Assembly (NCBI GenBank): GCA_947259105.1
Contig: CAMYKU010000005.1
Location: forward strand, 74,126-110,477
Origin: an uncultured Alphaproteobacteria bacterium
Lineage (GTDB): Bacteria > Pseudomonadota > Alphaproteobacteria > UBA8366 > JADFVY01
DNA: 36,352 nt
Direction of reading: 5' to 3'
Below, one piece after another: positions 15,888-24,604 of this stretch (the first letter of the stretch is position 1; each line of letters opens with the position of its first letter). The position numbers and the translations under genes are program-made. Under the pieces are notes generated by a model. It did no database searches. It had not been told where the DNA came from and saw nothing but the letters and a program-made list of their open reading frames with translations.

Positions 15888-16916
15888 CTAGTGCTCCCAG
15901 AACGGCGAAAGGATATGACCGTCCTTGCCGATATGAAGGCGCTCGTCGTCGACCCCTTCGAAGGGCTCGTTCGTGCCCGTCACATTGCGCGCCGCGACCT
16001 CGCCCATTTGGCGGACATTGGTCCAGCCGTAATAGAACCGGTACTCGTTGTCGGCGGCCGACCAGATCTGGCAGACATCGCCGGCCGCCCAGATGTGCGG
16101 GTCCGTCGTGTGCAGCTGCGGGTCAACCAGCAGTCCCCGCTCGATGTCGACCCCGGACCGCAGCATGAACTCCGCCGTGGGGACGAGGCCGTAGAACGGC
16201 ATCACCACATCGCCGTCCAGCGAGCCGCCATCATCGAATACGACGCGGCGTGCCGGTGTGCCGGCCGCCCCCTCCTCGACCGCGACCGGCCGCATGCCGT
16301 CCACGACCTCGATGCCCATATGCTCCAGCGCCGCGATGAATCCGCCGCGCTCGTCGGCGTCGATGCGATGCGGCCAGAACGTGTACTCGTTGGCCAGCAG
16401 CGCGACCCGGTAACCGACATCGATCAGCGTGCGTGCGAGGTCCAGCCCGATCATGTCGCCGCCCAGCATGACGACCGTACCGCCCTCCGGCAGCGCGCGA
16501 CGGGTGGTGATCGCCGCCTCGAAGGAATGGAAGCCGTGCATCAGGCCGTAATAGTCGCTCAATTCTTCGGGCAGATAGCCGCGACCACCGGCGCAAACCA
16601 GCAGTTGGTCGTAGTGCATCACCTCGTTATGGGCGAAGGTGATGCTGCGCGACCGTCCGTCCACATCGGTCACGCGGCTGTTGCGGCGAAGCGTGATGCG
16701 GTTGTCGTCGTAATACGCCAGCGGGTGGACGAGGATTTCCCGCCAGTCGTCGCAGCCGCGGAACACGCGGGGCAGGTCGTACCGATTGTAGAACGGCAGG
16801 CTGCCCATGGTGATGATCGTGATCCGGCTGTCCGGATCGCGCTCGCGCAGCGTGATCGCGGCGCCGTTGCCGGCGCTGCCGTTGCCGATGATGACGTTGT
16901 GGGTCGGTTCGGCCAT
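15888..16916 (-). CDS. FAD/NAD(P)-dependent oxidoreductase
   Basis: A 342-residue protein of the pyridine-nucleotide disulfide oxidoreductase superfamily, without the disulfide. The N-terminal IIGNGSAGNGAA binds FAD, VVMLGGDMIGLDLAR (about residue 150) is the NAD(P) fold and HIWAAGDVCQ (about 270) is the second FAD motif. It resembles rubredoxin, ferredoxin or nitrite-reductase-type flavin reductases. Lying between an Fe-S GltD-like flavoprotein and KorA with 3-bp gaps, it probably moves electrons between KorAB, ferredoxin and NAD(P)H. The exact partner is not evident. Confidence 0.72.
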   Translation of the reverse strand: MAEPTHNVIIGNGSAGNGAAITLRERDPDSRITIITMGSLPFYNRYDLPRVFRGCDDWREILVHPLAYYDDNRITLRRNSRVTDVDGRSRSITFAHNEVMHYDQLLVCAGGRGYLPEELSDYYGLMHGFHSFEAAITTRRALPEGGTVVMLGGDMIGLDLARTLIDVGYRVALLANEYTFWPHRIDADERGGFIAALEHMGIEVVDGMRPVAVEEGAAGTPARRVVFDDGGSLDGDVVMPFYGLVPTAEFMLRSGVDIERGLLVDPQLHTTDPHIWAAGDVCQIWSAADNEYRFYYGWTNVRQMGEVAARNVTGTNEPFEGVDDERLHIGKDGHILSPFWEH

Positions 16917-16919
16917 TTC

Positions 16920-18737
16920 TCAGATATCCTGTGTCACGAATTCGTTCCGCGTGATGCTGATGCATTTCGTCGGGCAGACCATGAAACAGGCGCCGCAGCG
17001 TATGCACTCGTTGTTGTCGATCCAGATCGCACCGACCTCGTCCCACTCGCTGGTTTCCAACAGTTCGCCGTAGGTGCCGTCCTCGCGAATCTCCACCCCC
17101 TCGACCAGCTTGATGCAGTTCTTCGGCGCGACTTCGATGCAGGCGCGGCAGTAGATGCAGTTGTCGACATCGATCTGATATTTCAGATTGCAGAGATAGC
17201 AGCGCTTCGATTCCGTCGCGGCCAGCGCCTCGTCGTAGCCGGTCTCGACCTCTCTCGTCAGTTCCTTGTTGCGCCCGGCCAGGGGCGCCGTCGGCATGTG
17301 CTGCCGCTCGATGAAGTCGAAGCCGCGCTCCCGCAAAGGCCCGTCGACCGGTTCGATACGCACGACCTGGCGGCGGCGCTGGCGGCCCATCAGCCAGGTA
17401 TCGATACCCGCCGCGACGCGGCGGCCATTGCCGACCGCCTCGATGATCGTCGTCGGGCCGCTCACGTAATCGCCGGCGGCGAAGACGCCTTTCTTCGACG
17501 TCTGTCCGCCCTCGTCGGCCTTTACGCTGCCCCAGCGGTCGAGTTCCAGCTTGATATCGAGATAGTCGTTCACGGTGCGCTGGCCGATGGCGATCAGCAG
17601 CGTGTCGCAAGGCTCGAAGAATTCCGAACCCTCGATGGGAATAGCCGCGCGGCGTCCGTTTTCGCGCCAGCCACCCAGCCGGTTCTGCACGAACTCGATG
17701 CCCCGCAGGCGGCCGCCGTCATCGACCGAAAGCTGCGCCGGCGACCGCAATCCCTTGATGCGGACGCCCTCGCGCTTGCATTCGAAGATTTCGTCCTTGG
17801 TGACCGGGATGTATTCCTCGGCCGTGCGGATATGGATTGTGACCTCTTCGGCGCCGAGACGTTTGGCGACGCGGGCGCAGTCGAGTGCGGTGAATCCCGC
17901 GCCGACCACGGCGACGCGCTTGCCGACGGTCTTCTTCTCGCCGCGGTGCATCTCCATCAGGAAATAGAGCCCGTATTCGACGCCCTCGATGGAGTCCGGA
18001 TTGTCCTTGCCGACGCCCTCTTTCAGCGGCAACGTCACCGGGGCCATGCTGCCGGTGGACAGCAGGACCGCGTCGAAATCCTTGCCCAGCCTGGTCAGCG
18101 GGGTCTGCCCCTCGCCGCTGCCGACTTCGACCCCGGTGCGCAGCTCCACGCCAAGCCGCAGCGCGTTGTGCAGTTCCACGTGCAATACGTCGCGCGGCAG
18201 GCGGAATGCTGGAATCCCGTATCGAAGCATGCCGCCGGGGTCGGATTCGCGCTCGAAGATCGTCACGTCATGGCCGAGCAGCGACAGATCGTGCGCCGCC
18301 GCCACACCGGCGGGGCCCGCGCCGACGATGGCGACCTGCTTGCCGGACGGCGTATAGAGGCTTTCGGTGATGCGGTGGCCGACATGCTTCAGGTCGCTGG
18401 CGGTCCGCTTCAGATGGCAGATGTTGACCGTTTCGCCGTTACCCGGCTGGGCATGCCGGCAGACATCCTCGCAGGGACGCGAACAGATCCGGCCCAGGAT
18501 GCCCGGCAGGACGTTGGCCTCGCGGTTGATCTCGTAGGCGCGGCCATATTCCTTTTCCATGATCGCCTGGATGTAGCCGGGGATGTTGGTGCCGGCCGGG
18601 CACGCCGACTGGCACGGGATGTTCTCGCGCACCCAGCCGATGTCCCGCGGATCATCGGAATACCAGACCCCGCCATCGCCGGAAGCCGGCGCCGGCCGGA
18701 CCGTGCTCTCTTTCTCTCCGCGCCGCCGTCCAGACAT
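16920..18737 (-). CDS. GltD-like NADPH oxidoreductase with C-terminal ferredoxin domain
   Basis: A 605-residue Fe-S flavoprotein. The N-terminus has the GltD-type cysteine set (CQSACPAGTNIP, then CSRPCEDVC) for [4Fe-4S] clusters. Two dinucleotide folds follow (AIVGAGPAGVAAAHDL and AVVGAGFTALDCAR). The C-terminus carries further cysteine clusters CYLC, CIYCRAC and CIRCGACFMVCPTKC, a two-cluster ferredoxin domain. There is no glutamate synthase large subunit, so it is not a glutamate synthase; NfnB-like or ferredoxin:NAD(P) transfer for KorAB is more likely. It precedes the FAD oxidoreductase by 3 bp and follows the hemerythrin gene by 76 bp. Confidence 0.8.
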   Translation of the reverse strand: MSGRRRGEKESTVRPAPASGDGGVWYSDDPRDIGWVRENIPCQSACPAGTNIPGYIQAIMEKEYGRAYEINREANVLPGILGRICSRPCEDVCRHAQPGNGETVNICHLKRTASDLKHVGHRITESLYTPSGKQVAIVGAGPAGVAAAHDLSLLGHDVTIFERESDPGGMLRYGIPAFRLPRDVLHVELHNALRLGVELRTGVEVGSGEGQTPLTRLGKDFDAVLLSTGSMAPVTLPLKEGVGKDNPDSIEGVEYGLYFLMEMHRGEKKTVGKRVAVVGAGFTALDCARVAKRLGAEEVTIHIRTAEEYIPVTKDEIFECKREGVRIKGLRSPAQLSVDDGGRLRGIEFVQNRLGGWRENGRRAAIPIEGSEFFEPCDTLLIAIGQRTVNDYLDIKLELDRWGSVKADEGGQTSKKGVFAAGDYVSGPTTIIEAVGNGRRVAAGIDTWLMGRQRRRQVVRIEPVDGPLRERGFDFIERQHMPTAPLAGRNKELTREVETGYDEALAATESKRCYLCNLKYQIDVDNCIYCRACIEVAPKNCIKLVEGVEIREDGTYGELLETSEWDEVGAIWIDNNECIRCGACFMVCPTKCISITRNEFVTQDI

Positions 18738-18813
18738 TCACGCCCCCATCTTACAGTGTTGTGTGCGGCAGTGTCGTATGCGACCGATTCGGCCGTGCGG
18801 CGAGCCGATCATA

Positions 18814-19377
18814 TCACGCCTCCCGGGCTATGACTGCAAGCCCGTCGATATTGGCGCGCAGCGCCCGGAACCGCTCGATGACCGCGTCGCTGAACAGCGG
18901 GTCGTCGCGATGCTCCAGCCGGGCGTCGATCCCGGCCCAGTCGTCCTCCGACAAGGCCTGCTCGGCCGCCGGAAATACCCGCCCCTCTTCGAGCGCGATG
19001 TGGTGCCGGTAGGCGCGGACGAATCTCTGCGTCAGATCGTGCACCGACTGCCGGTCGACCAGCTCCTCGGCCAGCACCCGCCGCATCGCCTCGGCCAGTT
19101 CGCGGGTCATGGCGCCGATCTGCCTGTGTTCCTCCTCGAGATCGCCGACGAGGCGCGCCAGTTCCGCATCCCGCGATTTCAGGATCCCGTAGATCAGATC
19201 CTCTTTCGGGTGATGCACCGCGTCCGGATAATCCATACAGTAGTCGATAACGGCACCGATGAGATCATAGTCCGGCCGTTCACCCGCTGCGAACACCGCC
19301 AGCTGTCGATCCAGCAGATCGAGCAGTTTGGCAAAATCCGCGTGCTCCTTGTTGAGCTGCCGCAGCGCCTTGGGCAT
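18814..19377 (-). CDS. Hemerythrin-like (HHE) domain protein
   Basis: A 187-residue helical protein. Ligand-type residues for a di-iron site occur in the HHE pattern: H12 (NKEHADF), H56 and E59 (HHPKED), H84 (EEEHRQI), H125/H126 and E130 (RHHIALEE). Such proteins bind O2 or NO or guard Fe-S enzymes under oxygen or nitrosative stress. First gene of the FNR-type promoter unit that leads into oxygen-sensitive Fe-S enzymes, which suits a protective or O2-scavenging role. It has no DNA-binding or kinase domain. Start ATG 19377. Confidence 0.83.
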   Translation of the reverse strand: MPKALRQLNKEHADFAKLLDLLDRQLAVFAAGERPDYDLIGAVIDYCMDYPDAVHHPKEDLIYGILKSRDAELARLVGDLEEEHRQIGAMTRELAEAMRRVLAEELVDRQSVHDLTQRFVRAYRHHIALEEGRVFPAAEQALSEDDWAGIDARLEHRDDPLFSDAVIERFRALRANIDGLAVIAREA

Positions 19378-19413
19378 CGCGTCCCCTTTCGCTCATACAT
19401 TATTGGCGCGATG

Positions 19414-19456
19414 ACTCTACGCCAAGAGTAGTTCGTGCAGAATTGACCTTCGTCAA
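19414..19456 (-). promoter_or_regulatory. FNR/Dnr-type promoter of the hemerythrin-KorAB operon
   Basis: TTGACCTTCGTCAA (19443-19456) is a perfect dyad of the FNR/Dnr/NnrR class. On the minus strand TAGAGT (19414-19419) is a plausible -10, with 33 bp between centres, the class II geometry seen also at the kinase promoter (32 bp). A leader of about 30 nt would precede the hemerythrin gene. The C/G at the fifth positions (TTGAC..GTCAA) is a variant, often linked to Dnr/FixK-type family members. Confidence 0.72.
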
Positions 19457-19596
19457 TCCCGGTCGACCGCGCCGCGCCGGCCGCGGTCCGCGGCGCCGGG
19501 CTTGATGATCTGCCACTATCGTGCGAAATTCGCGTCGTTTGTGCGACAGTCGCCGGCCACGGCGCGGACTTTCGGCAGAAAAGGAAGGGCATCATC

Positions 19597-20376
19597 ATGG
19601 TCGACTATGCAGCAGCAGCGACCGATTTCCGGGCCGGCCGCGTTATGGCGCGGTCGTTTTCGACCCTGTTCCGGAATATCGTGCCGTTCGGATTGCTGGC
19701 GCTGGTACTGACGTCCCCGACCTATGTCTACCATATACTAACCGGCTCGGGGGACCCCCTGGCGGAAGAAGTGGGCCTGTCGGTCGAACCGTTCATCATT
19801 TTTGTCGCCGAAATTTTGCTCGGCTATATCGTGACCGCGGCGCTGGTATACGGGACGATCCAGGATCTGAGGAACGAACGGGCCAGCGTTGGTGACTGCC
19901 TCTCGAAGGGTCTCTCGCTGATGTTCCCCGTGCTGGGGGTCGCCATCGTATCGGGTCTCCTCACAGGACTGGCAACGCTGGCGTTCGTCATCCCGGGTAT
20001 CATCGTTGCAATCATGTTGTGGGTCGTCATCCCCGTCGCCGTCGTCGAGCAGCGGGGCCTCGAGTCGCTGCCGCGAAGCGCCGAGCTGACCAAAGGATAC
20101 CGGTGGCCGATATTCTTCCTGTTCCTTATGCTGTTCGTGATTCTCATCGGTGTCGGAATGGTCATGGGTGTGATAGCGACCGCCATAATGGCGGCCGGCA
20201 TGGACAGCAGCGGAGGTTTCAGCACGCCGGCCCTGACCGGCCTGATCGCGACCGAGTGGATCATTTCAGCATTCATTAGCGCTCTCTCGGCGGTTCTCGC
20301 CGCGGTGACCTACCACGACCTTCGGGTGGCCAAGGAAGGCGCGGACACCAGCCAGATCGCCGCCGTGTTCGACTGA
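19597..20376 (+). CDS. Multi-pass membrane protein, function unknown
   Basis: A 259-residue protein with about five to six hydrophobic segments (near 26-48, 62-86, 105-150, 165-195, 215-235). It resembles the broad family of YciC/glycerophosphoryl-diester-phosphodiesterase-type membrane domains, without any catalytic motif. The AELTKGYRW pattern near residue 165 is typical of those domains. It stands alone on the plus strand, divergent from the hemerythrin operon and convergent with the RDD gene 12 bp away. Start 19597 follows AAGGAAGGG. Function is not known. Confidence 0.7.
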   Translation: MVDYAAAATDFRAGRVMARSFSTLFRNIVPFGLLALVLTSPTYVYHILTGSGDPLAEEVGLSVEPFIIFVAEILLGYIVTAALVYGTIQDLRNERASVGDCLSKGLSLMFPVLGVAIVSGLLTGLATLAFVIPGIIVAIMLWVVIPVAVVEQRGLESLPRSAELTKGYRWPIFFLFLMLFVILIGVGMVMGVIATAIMAAGMDSSGGFSTPALTGLIATEWIISAFISALSAVLAAVTYHDLRVAKEGADTSQIAAVFD

Positions 20377-20388
20377 CCGGACCGTCCG

Positions 20389-21306
20389 CTATTTCTTGCG
20401 GTCGTGCTTGCTTTCGCGGCGCTCGCCGAACAGCATCCGGTTTTCCAGGTGCGCCCGGAGCGCCGCGTAGAAAGCTTCGAGAAACCGCCTGGGTTGCAGC
20501 TCCTCTTCACCCTGCCAGCCGATCTTGCGCCGGATGCGCTCGCAGACCTCGACCTGGGTCTCGTGCGCCGTGGGACCCTCCTGGCGCAGCACCGTCTCCA
20601 GCGTCTGCAGCTCGTAGATCCCGTAGATCTCGAGCTGTTCGCGGGTGAACGCGTAGCCGGGCGCTTCCGGATCGGCCGCCTCCGACCCGGCTACGGCGGC
20701 CTGCACCATGTCGGGAAGCAGTCGGCTCCTCGGCGCCTTGATCACCCAGGTTCCGCCGACGATATCGCCGGCCCGCATGATGTCCTTGTTGAACAGCGGC
20801 ATCAGCGTGAACAGGCTGGCCCACACCAGCGCGAACAGGATCGACCAGTTCCCGGTGCCGATGCTGCCGGCGCTCGCCACCAGGCTCAGCGGCAGGAACA
20901 GCTCCACCTCGCGCATCAGGTTCCGGGCGAACACCGATTCCGGCCTCAGCCGCCCGCCATAGCGGTCGATCACGCGCATCTGCAGGAGGCGCTTGCCGGG
21001 GGTCATGCCGTGCCAGCGCAGCTCGAAGAAGGTGAAATAGAAGTTCCGCAGGGCGAAAAACGCCAGCAGCGCGAAGGCGACCCCCCAGCCGGAGGCGCCG
21101 CCGAACCCGACGCCCAGCGCCGCCAGCAGCACCAGAACGATAATGGCCGCAAACAGGATCATCAGATCGATGATCAGCGCCGTTGCCCGTTCGCTGCGGC
21201 TGGCGAGCTCGAAGCGCAGCGGCACGCCTTCCGGCGTGATCACGTCGCGTGCTAGACCTTGCCGCGGCGCTTTGGCCGGATCGCGGGCTTCATTCGCCGC
21301 GGCCAC
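20389..21306 (-). CDS. RDD family membrane protein
   Basis: About 305 residues. An RDD domain with four hydrophobic helices lies in the N-terminal 180 residues (start of helix 1 near ERATALIIDLMI; HGMTPGKRLLQMRVID is typical). The C-terminal 110 residues are soluble, acidic and helical. Last gene of the MoxR operon. The start is uncertain: GTG 21306 has GGGAG at a good distance, GTG 21312 is possible; either overlaps the SpoIIM-like gene by about 15-20 bp. Role in the module is unknown; RDD proteins are often ion or osmotic-stress linked. Confidence 0.78.
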   Translation of the reverse strand: MAAANEARDPAKAPRQGLARDVITPEGVPLRFELASRSERATALIIDLMILFAAIIVLVLLAALGVGFGGASGWGVAFALLAFFALRNFYFTFFELRWHGMTPGKRLLQMRVIDRYGGRLRPESVFARNLMREVELFLPLSLVASAGSIGTGNWSILFALVWASLFTLMPLFNKDIMRAGDIVGGTWVIKAPRSRLLPDMVQAAVAGSEAADPEAPGYAFTREQLEIYGIYELQTLETVLRQEGPTAHETQVEVCERIRRKIGWQGEEELQPRRFLEAFYAALRAHLENRMLFGERRESKHDRKK

Positions 21307-22303
21307 GGCCACTCTCCCGCCCGGACAGCGTAAAATAGGCAAGCCAGAACGCAAGCGCCACGCTGCCGATCAGGTAGCGCAGCGACGCATCGTGGATAAG
21401 CTGGCGCCCGAACCCCTCCAGCAGGCCCGCGAGGAACAGCATGACGACCGCGCCGATGGCGATCACGCCGGCCTTCCTGCCCTGGCGCGCCAGGTTGTCG
21501 ATACGGCTGTAGCGGCCGGGAAAGGCGAAGGCGCTGCCCAGCCACAGGCCGGCCCCGCCGCACAGCAGCACCGCAAGGAGCTCGGTGGTTCCGTGGATGC
21601 TGAGCCAGGCGACGAATTCGACGGTCAGGCCGCGCGACGAATAGAGCGCGACGAAGGCGCCGATGCCGAGGCCGTTATAGAAGATCAGCAGCACCACGGG
21701 CACGCCGAGGGCGAAGCCGAGGGCAAAGGCCAGCATGCCGATCTGGGCATTGTGCGTGAACAGGAAGGTCGCGAACAGGTAGAGCGACTCCAGAAGCCCG
21801 CCGCCATCGTCATACAGCACGTCGCGCAGGGATTCGGTCGTACTTGTCGGCGTCCGCCCGCCCGCCAGGCCGGTCCCGACGAACGTGTAGAACCAGTCGG
21901 CGTTGGACAGGGTCAGCAGGCAGCCGACGGCAATGCCGGCAAACAGCACGAAGGTGGCGGCCAGGATATGATACCGGGCTTCGCGCACAGCCTGCGGGAA
22001 TTGCCTGCCGAAGAACCGCCTGATGCCGACCAGCAGGCTGCCGCGCGCGCCATAGACGAAGAAATACGCCCGCGCCGCAAGGCCCTCCAGATAGAGCAGT
22101 ACGTTCCTGTCCAGGGTAATGCTGCGCGCGACCGACAGCGACGAGACGGTTGCACGATAGAGATTCGGCAGCTGAAAGAGTTCGCGCGGGGTGAGCGACT
22201 GGATCCCGCCGGACTCCGCCCGGGCAAGCAGATCCTCGAGCTCGCGCCAGCTCGCCTCGCGCTCGCGGCGGAATTCGTAGCTCTTTAGCCTGACGTCGGT
22301 CAT
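21290..22303 (-). CDS. Stage II sporulation protein M-like membrane protein
   Basis: A 337-residue protein. The N-terminal 100 residues are soluble and helical (REASWRELEDLLARAE is a family hallmark), followed by about five to six membrane helices. SpoIIM-like proteins in Gram-negative MoxR operons are not for sporulation; they probably help protein assembly or envelope processes with MoxR and DUF58 partners. ATG 22303 lies 35 bp after the DUF58 stop; the gene overlaps the RDD gene. Confidence 0.82.
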   Translation of the reverse strand: MTDVRLKSYEFRREREASWRELEDLLARAESGGIQSLTPRELFQLPNLYRATVSSLSVARSITLDRNVLLYLEGLAARAYFFVYGARGSLLVGIRRFFGRQFPQAVREARYHILAATFVLFAGIAVGCLLTLSNADWFYTFVGTGLAGGRTPTSTTESLRDVLYDDGGGLLESLYLFATFLFTHNAQIGMLAFALGFALGVPVVLLIFYNGLGIGAFVALYSSRGLTVEFVAWLSIHGTTELLAVLLCGGAGLWLGSAFAFPGRYSRIDNLARQGRKAGVIAIGAVVMLFLAGLLEGFGRQLIHDASLRYLIGSVALAFWLAYFTLSGRESGRGRGE

Positions 22304-22337
22304 GCGCCGCCGCCGCCCGCCGTCCCGGTCGGGGACA

Positions 22338-23648
22338 TCAGATCAGCTCCTTGTTCTTGATCATGAGATAGCGGTCGACGATCTCCGTGCCGATTTTCTC
22401 GCTTGGCGCCTCCAGGCAGTGCACGCCGAGACGGCGCAGCCTCTCGAGCACGACCCGCCGCTCGCGCGCGAAGTCGTCGGCGATCACCGAGCGGGTGACA
22501 TCCTCGAGTGTGTGGGGCGGCGCGTCGATCGTCCTGTCGAGTTCGGGATCCCGGAGCGTCACGAACAAGACGACGTGGCGCACGACGAGGCGCTCGAGAT
22601 TCTCCACCATCAGCTCCGCGGTCGTCGTGTCGACGAACTCGGTCTGCAGGATGATCAGCGAGCGCTGCTTGAGGCGCATCGTCAGCTCCGCCAGGGCGAG
22701 CGTGAAATTCGTTTCGTCGGGCCGGTATTCGAGCTGCACCGACGTGCGCAGGAAATAATCGAAAAAATGCATGCCGCCGATCGGCTCGGTGTACAGCCGC
22801 GTCTGCGAATCGAAGCCGAATATGCCGACCCGGTCGCCGTGCCGCAGGCATGCATAGCCCAGCACCAGCGCATTGTTGATCGCATGGTCGAGCTTGGGAA
22901 TGCCGTCCAGCCGCTCCGCCATCAGATGACCCGTATCGATGGCCATGACGATCTGGTGATTGCGCTCGGCGCGGAACTCCTTGCAGACCAGTTCGCGATG
23001 GCGCGCCGAGTGCTTCCAGTCGATCGACCGGTGGTCCAGCCCTGGCACGTAATCGCGCAGGGATTCGAACTCCGAACCGTCGCCCTGCTGGTTCTGGGGT
23101 TTGATCCCGGCGGCCGCATTCCAAGCTGTGAAGCGGATCGCGGCGTTGCGGACGGCGCGGATATTGGGCACGATCGGGATCTCGATGGAAAGCGTTTCGA
23201 TCCTCTGCCGCTCCATCAGCCCCATGGGACCGCGCCAGCGCAGCCACAGCCGTTCGATGTGTGCCGAGCCGCGGCGGATCGGGGTCAGCGGGGCGGTCAG
23301 CTGCGCCGGCTCCCGCGGCGTCAGGGTCGTCCGCTGCGGCGGCGGCATGTCGAGGTTGGCGCTGACCTCGCACAGCATCTCGATGTCGGTCGGCAGCACG
23401 ATCCGCGGCGCCGAAAGCGTCACGCGCAACCCATCGCTGCCGCCGGCATAAAGGATTCCGGGCGGCTTCGTGGCGATCTCCAGCACGCCGGGCGACAGCG
23501 CCCGCATCCCATCGATTCCGATCAGGAACATCGCCACAGCCAGCAGCGCAAGCCCGAACGGCCACAGGTTTTCGTTCACCAGCACGATCGCCAGCGATAC
23601 CGGAATTCCGGCGGCAAAGAGAAGAATGGCGCGTGGCGTCGGGCGCAT
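22338..23648 (-). CDS. DUF58 domain protein (MoxR-associated, VWA-like)
   Basis: A 436-residue protein with two N-terminal membrane helices (about 8-45), a beta-rich segment, and the DUF58 region with a VWA-like fold (DHRSIDWKHSARHRELVCKE is characteristic; VMAIDTGH contains part of a metal-site-like motif). DUF58 proteins work with MoxR AAA+ ATPases encoded next to them. Its ATG overlaps the MoxR stop (ATGA), so the two are coupled. Start chosen at 23648 because the upstream codons fall inside MoxR. Confidence 0.87.
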   Translation of the reverse strand: MRPTPRAILLFAAGIPVSLAIVLVNENLWPFGLALLAVAMFLIGIDGMRALSPGVLEIATKPPGILYAGGSDGLRVTLSAPRIVLPTDIEMLCEVSANLDMPPPQRTTLTPREPAQLTAPLTPIRRGSAHIERLWLRWRGPMGLMERQRIETLSIEIPIVPNIRAVRNAAIRFTAWNAAAGIKPQNQQGDGSEFESLRDYVPGLDHRSIDWKHSARHRELVCKEFRAERNHQIVMAIDTGHLMAERLDGIPKLDHAINNALVLGYACLRHGDRVGIFGFDSQTRLYTEPIGGMHFFDYFLRTSVQLEYRPDETNFTLALAELTMRLKQRSLIILQTEFVDTTTAELMVENLERLVVRHVVLFVTLRDPELDRTIDAPPHTLEDVTRSVIADDFARERRVVLERLRRLGVHCLEAPSEKIGTEIVDRYLMIKNKELI

Positions 23649-24604
23649 CAGCGGGGCGCGGGGGTGTTTTCGAGGATCTGCCCGACCACGCTGTCGACCC
23701 ACAGGCCCTCGATCTCCGCGCCGGGCGCCATAACAACGCGGTGCCGCAGGGCCGGCAGCGCGATGAACTTGACGTCGTCGGGAATGACATAGTCGCGGCC
23801 GTTGATCGCTGCGTTGGCGCGCGACGCAGAGGCCAGCATGTTCGCGGCGCGCGGGGACGCCCCGAACTGCAGCGACGGGTTCTCGCGGGTCGCGCGTACC
23901 ACCGAGACGATATAGTTGACCATGTCGTCGGAAAGCCTGATCCCGTCGACGAATCTGCGGAGCGCGATCAGCGTTTCCATATCCGCGACCGGCTGAATGC
24001 CGAAATCCCCGATCTTCGGCATCGCCGTGCTGTGGCCGTGCCGGGCAACGATGGCGCGTTCCTCGTCCTCAGACGGATAATCGAGGATGTGCTTGAACAG
24101 GAACCGGTCGAGCTGCGCTTCCGGCAGCGGGTACGTGCCCTGTTGTTCGATCGGGTTCTGCGTGGCGATGACCATGAACCCGTCGCCCAGGGCATGGGTT
24201 TCACCGTCGATCGTGACCGACCGCTCCTGCATCGCCTGCAACAGCGCCGCCTGGGTCTTCGGCGGCGTTCGGTTGATCTCGTCGGCCAGCAGCAGCTGCG
24301 TGAAGATCGGGCCCTTGGTCAGGTTGAACCGGTTGGTCTGGAAATTGAACAGGTTGGTGCCCAGCACGTCGCCGGGCATGAGGTCCGGCGTGAACTGGAT
24401 ACGGCCGAACGCCAGCGACAGCGCCGCCGCGAAGGACTGCACCAGCAACGTCTTGGCCGTGCCCGGGACGCCCTCGAGAATGAGGTGGCCCTCGGACAGA
24501 AGGCTGACCAGCAGCAGGTCGAGGGCGGTGTCCTGCCCGATGACCGTCTTCCTGACCTGTTCCCTCAACTGCGCACCGACCCGTGCGATGGCCTCAAGAT
24601 CCAT
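23648..24604 (-). CDS. MoxR family AAA+ ATPase
   Basis: A 318-residue ATPase. Walker A is [11 protein letters not shown] (about 43-53), Walker [19 protein letters not shown] (about 105), sensor 1 [18 protein letters not shown], followed by the small lid domain. It uses ATP to remodel or insert cofactors into partner proteins, typically with DUF58/VWA proteins, as encoded just downstream. ATG 24604 overlaps the end of the DUF4350 gene by 11 bp. Upstream in-frame codons lie inside that gene and are unlikely starts. Confidence 0.92.
   Translation of the reverse strand: MDLEAIARVGAQLREQVRKTVIGQDTALDLLLVSLLSEGHLILEGVPGTAKTLLVQSFAAALSLAFGRIQFTPDLMPGDVLGTNLFNFQTNRFNLTKGPIFTQLLLADEINRTPPKTQAALLQAMQERSVTIDGETHALGDGFMVIATQNPIEQQGTYPLPEAQLDRFLFKHILDYPSEDEERAIVARHGHSTAMPKIGDFGIQPVADMETLIALRRFVDGIRLSDDMVNYIVSVVRATRENPSLQFGASPRAANMLASASRANAAINGRDYVIPDDVKFIALPALRHRVVMAPGAEIEGLWVDSVVGQILENTPAPR

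Noticed and set aside
16920..18737. Glutamate synthase small subunit
   Set aside because: No large subunit gene is nearby and the protein has an extra ferredoxin domain; the neighbours point to electron transfer for KorAB.
14220..18833. A plus-strand open frame of over 1500 codons opposite the KorAB and flavoprotein genes
   Set aside because: It mirrors four well-supported minus-strand genes and its composition is the antisense pattern of GC-rich codons (many Arg, Asp, His, Val); no domain is recognisable.
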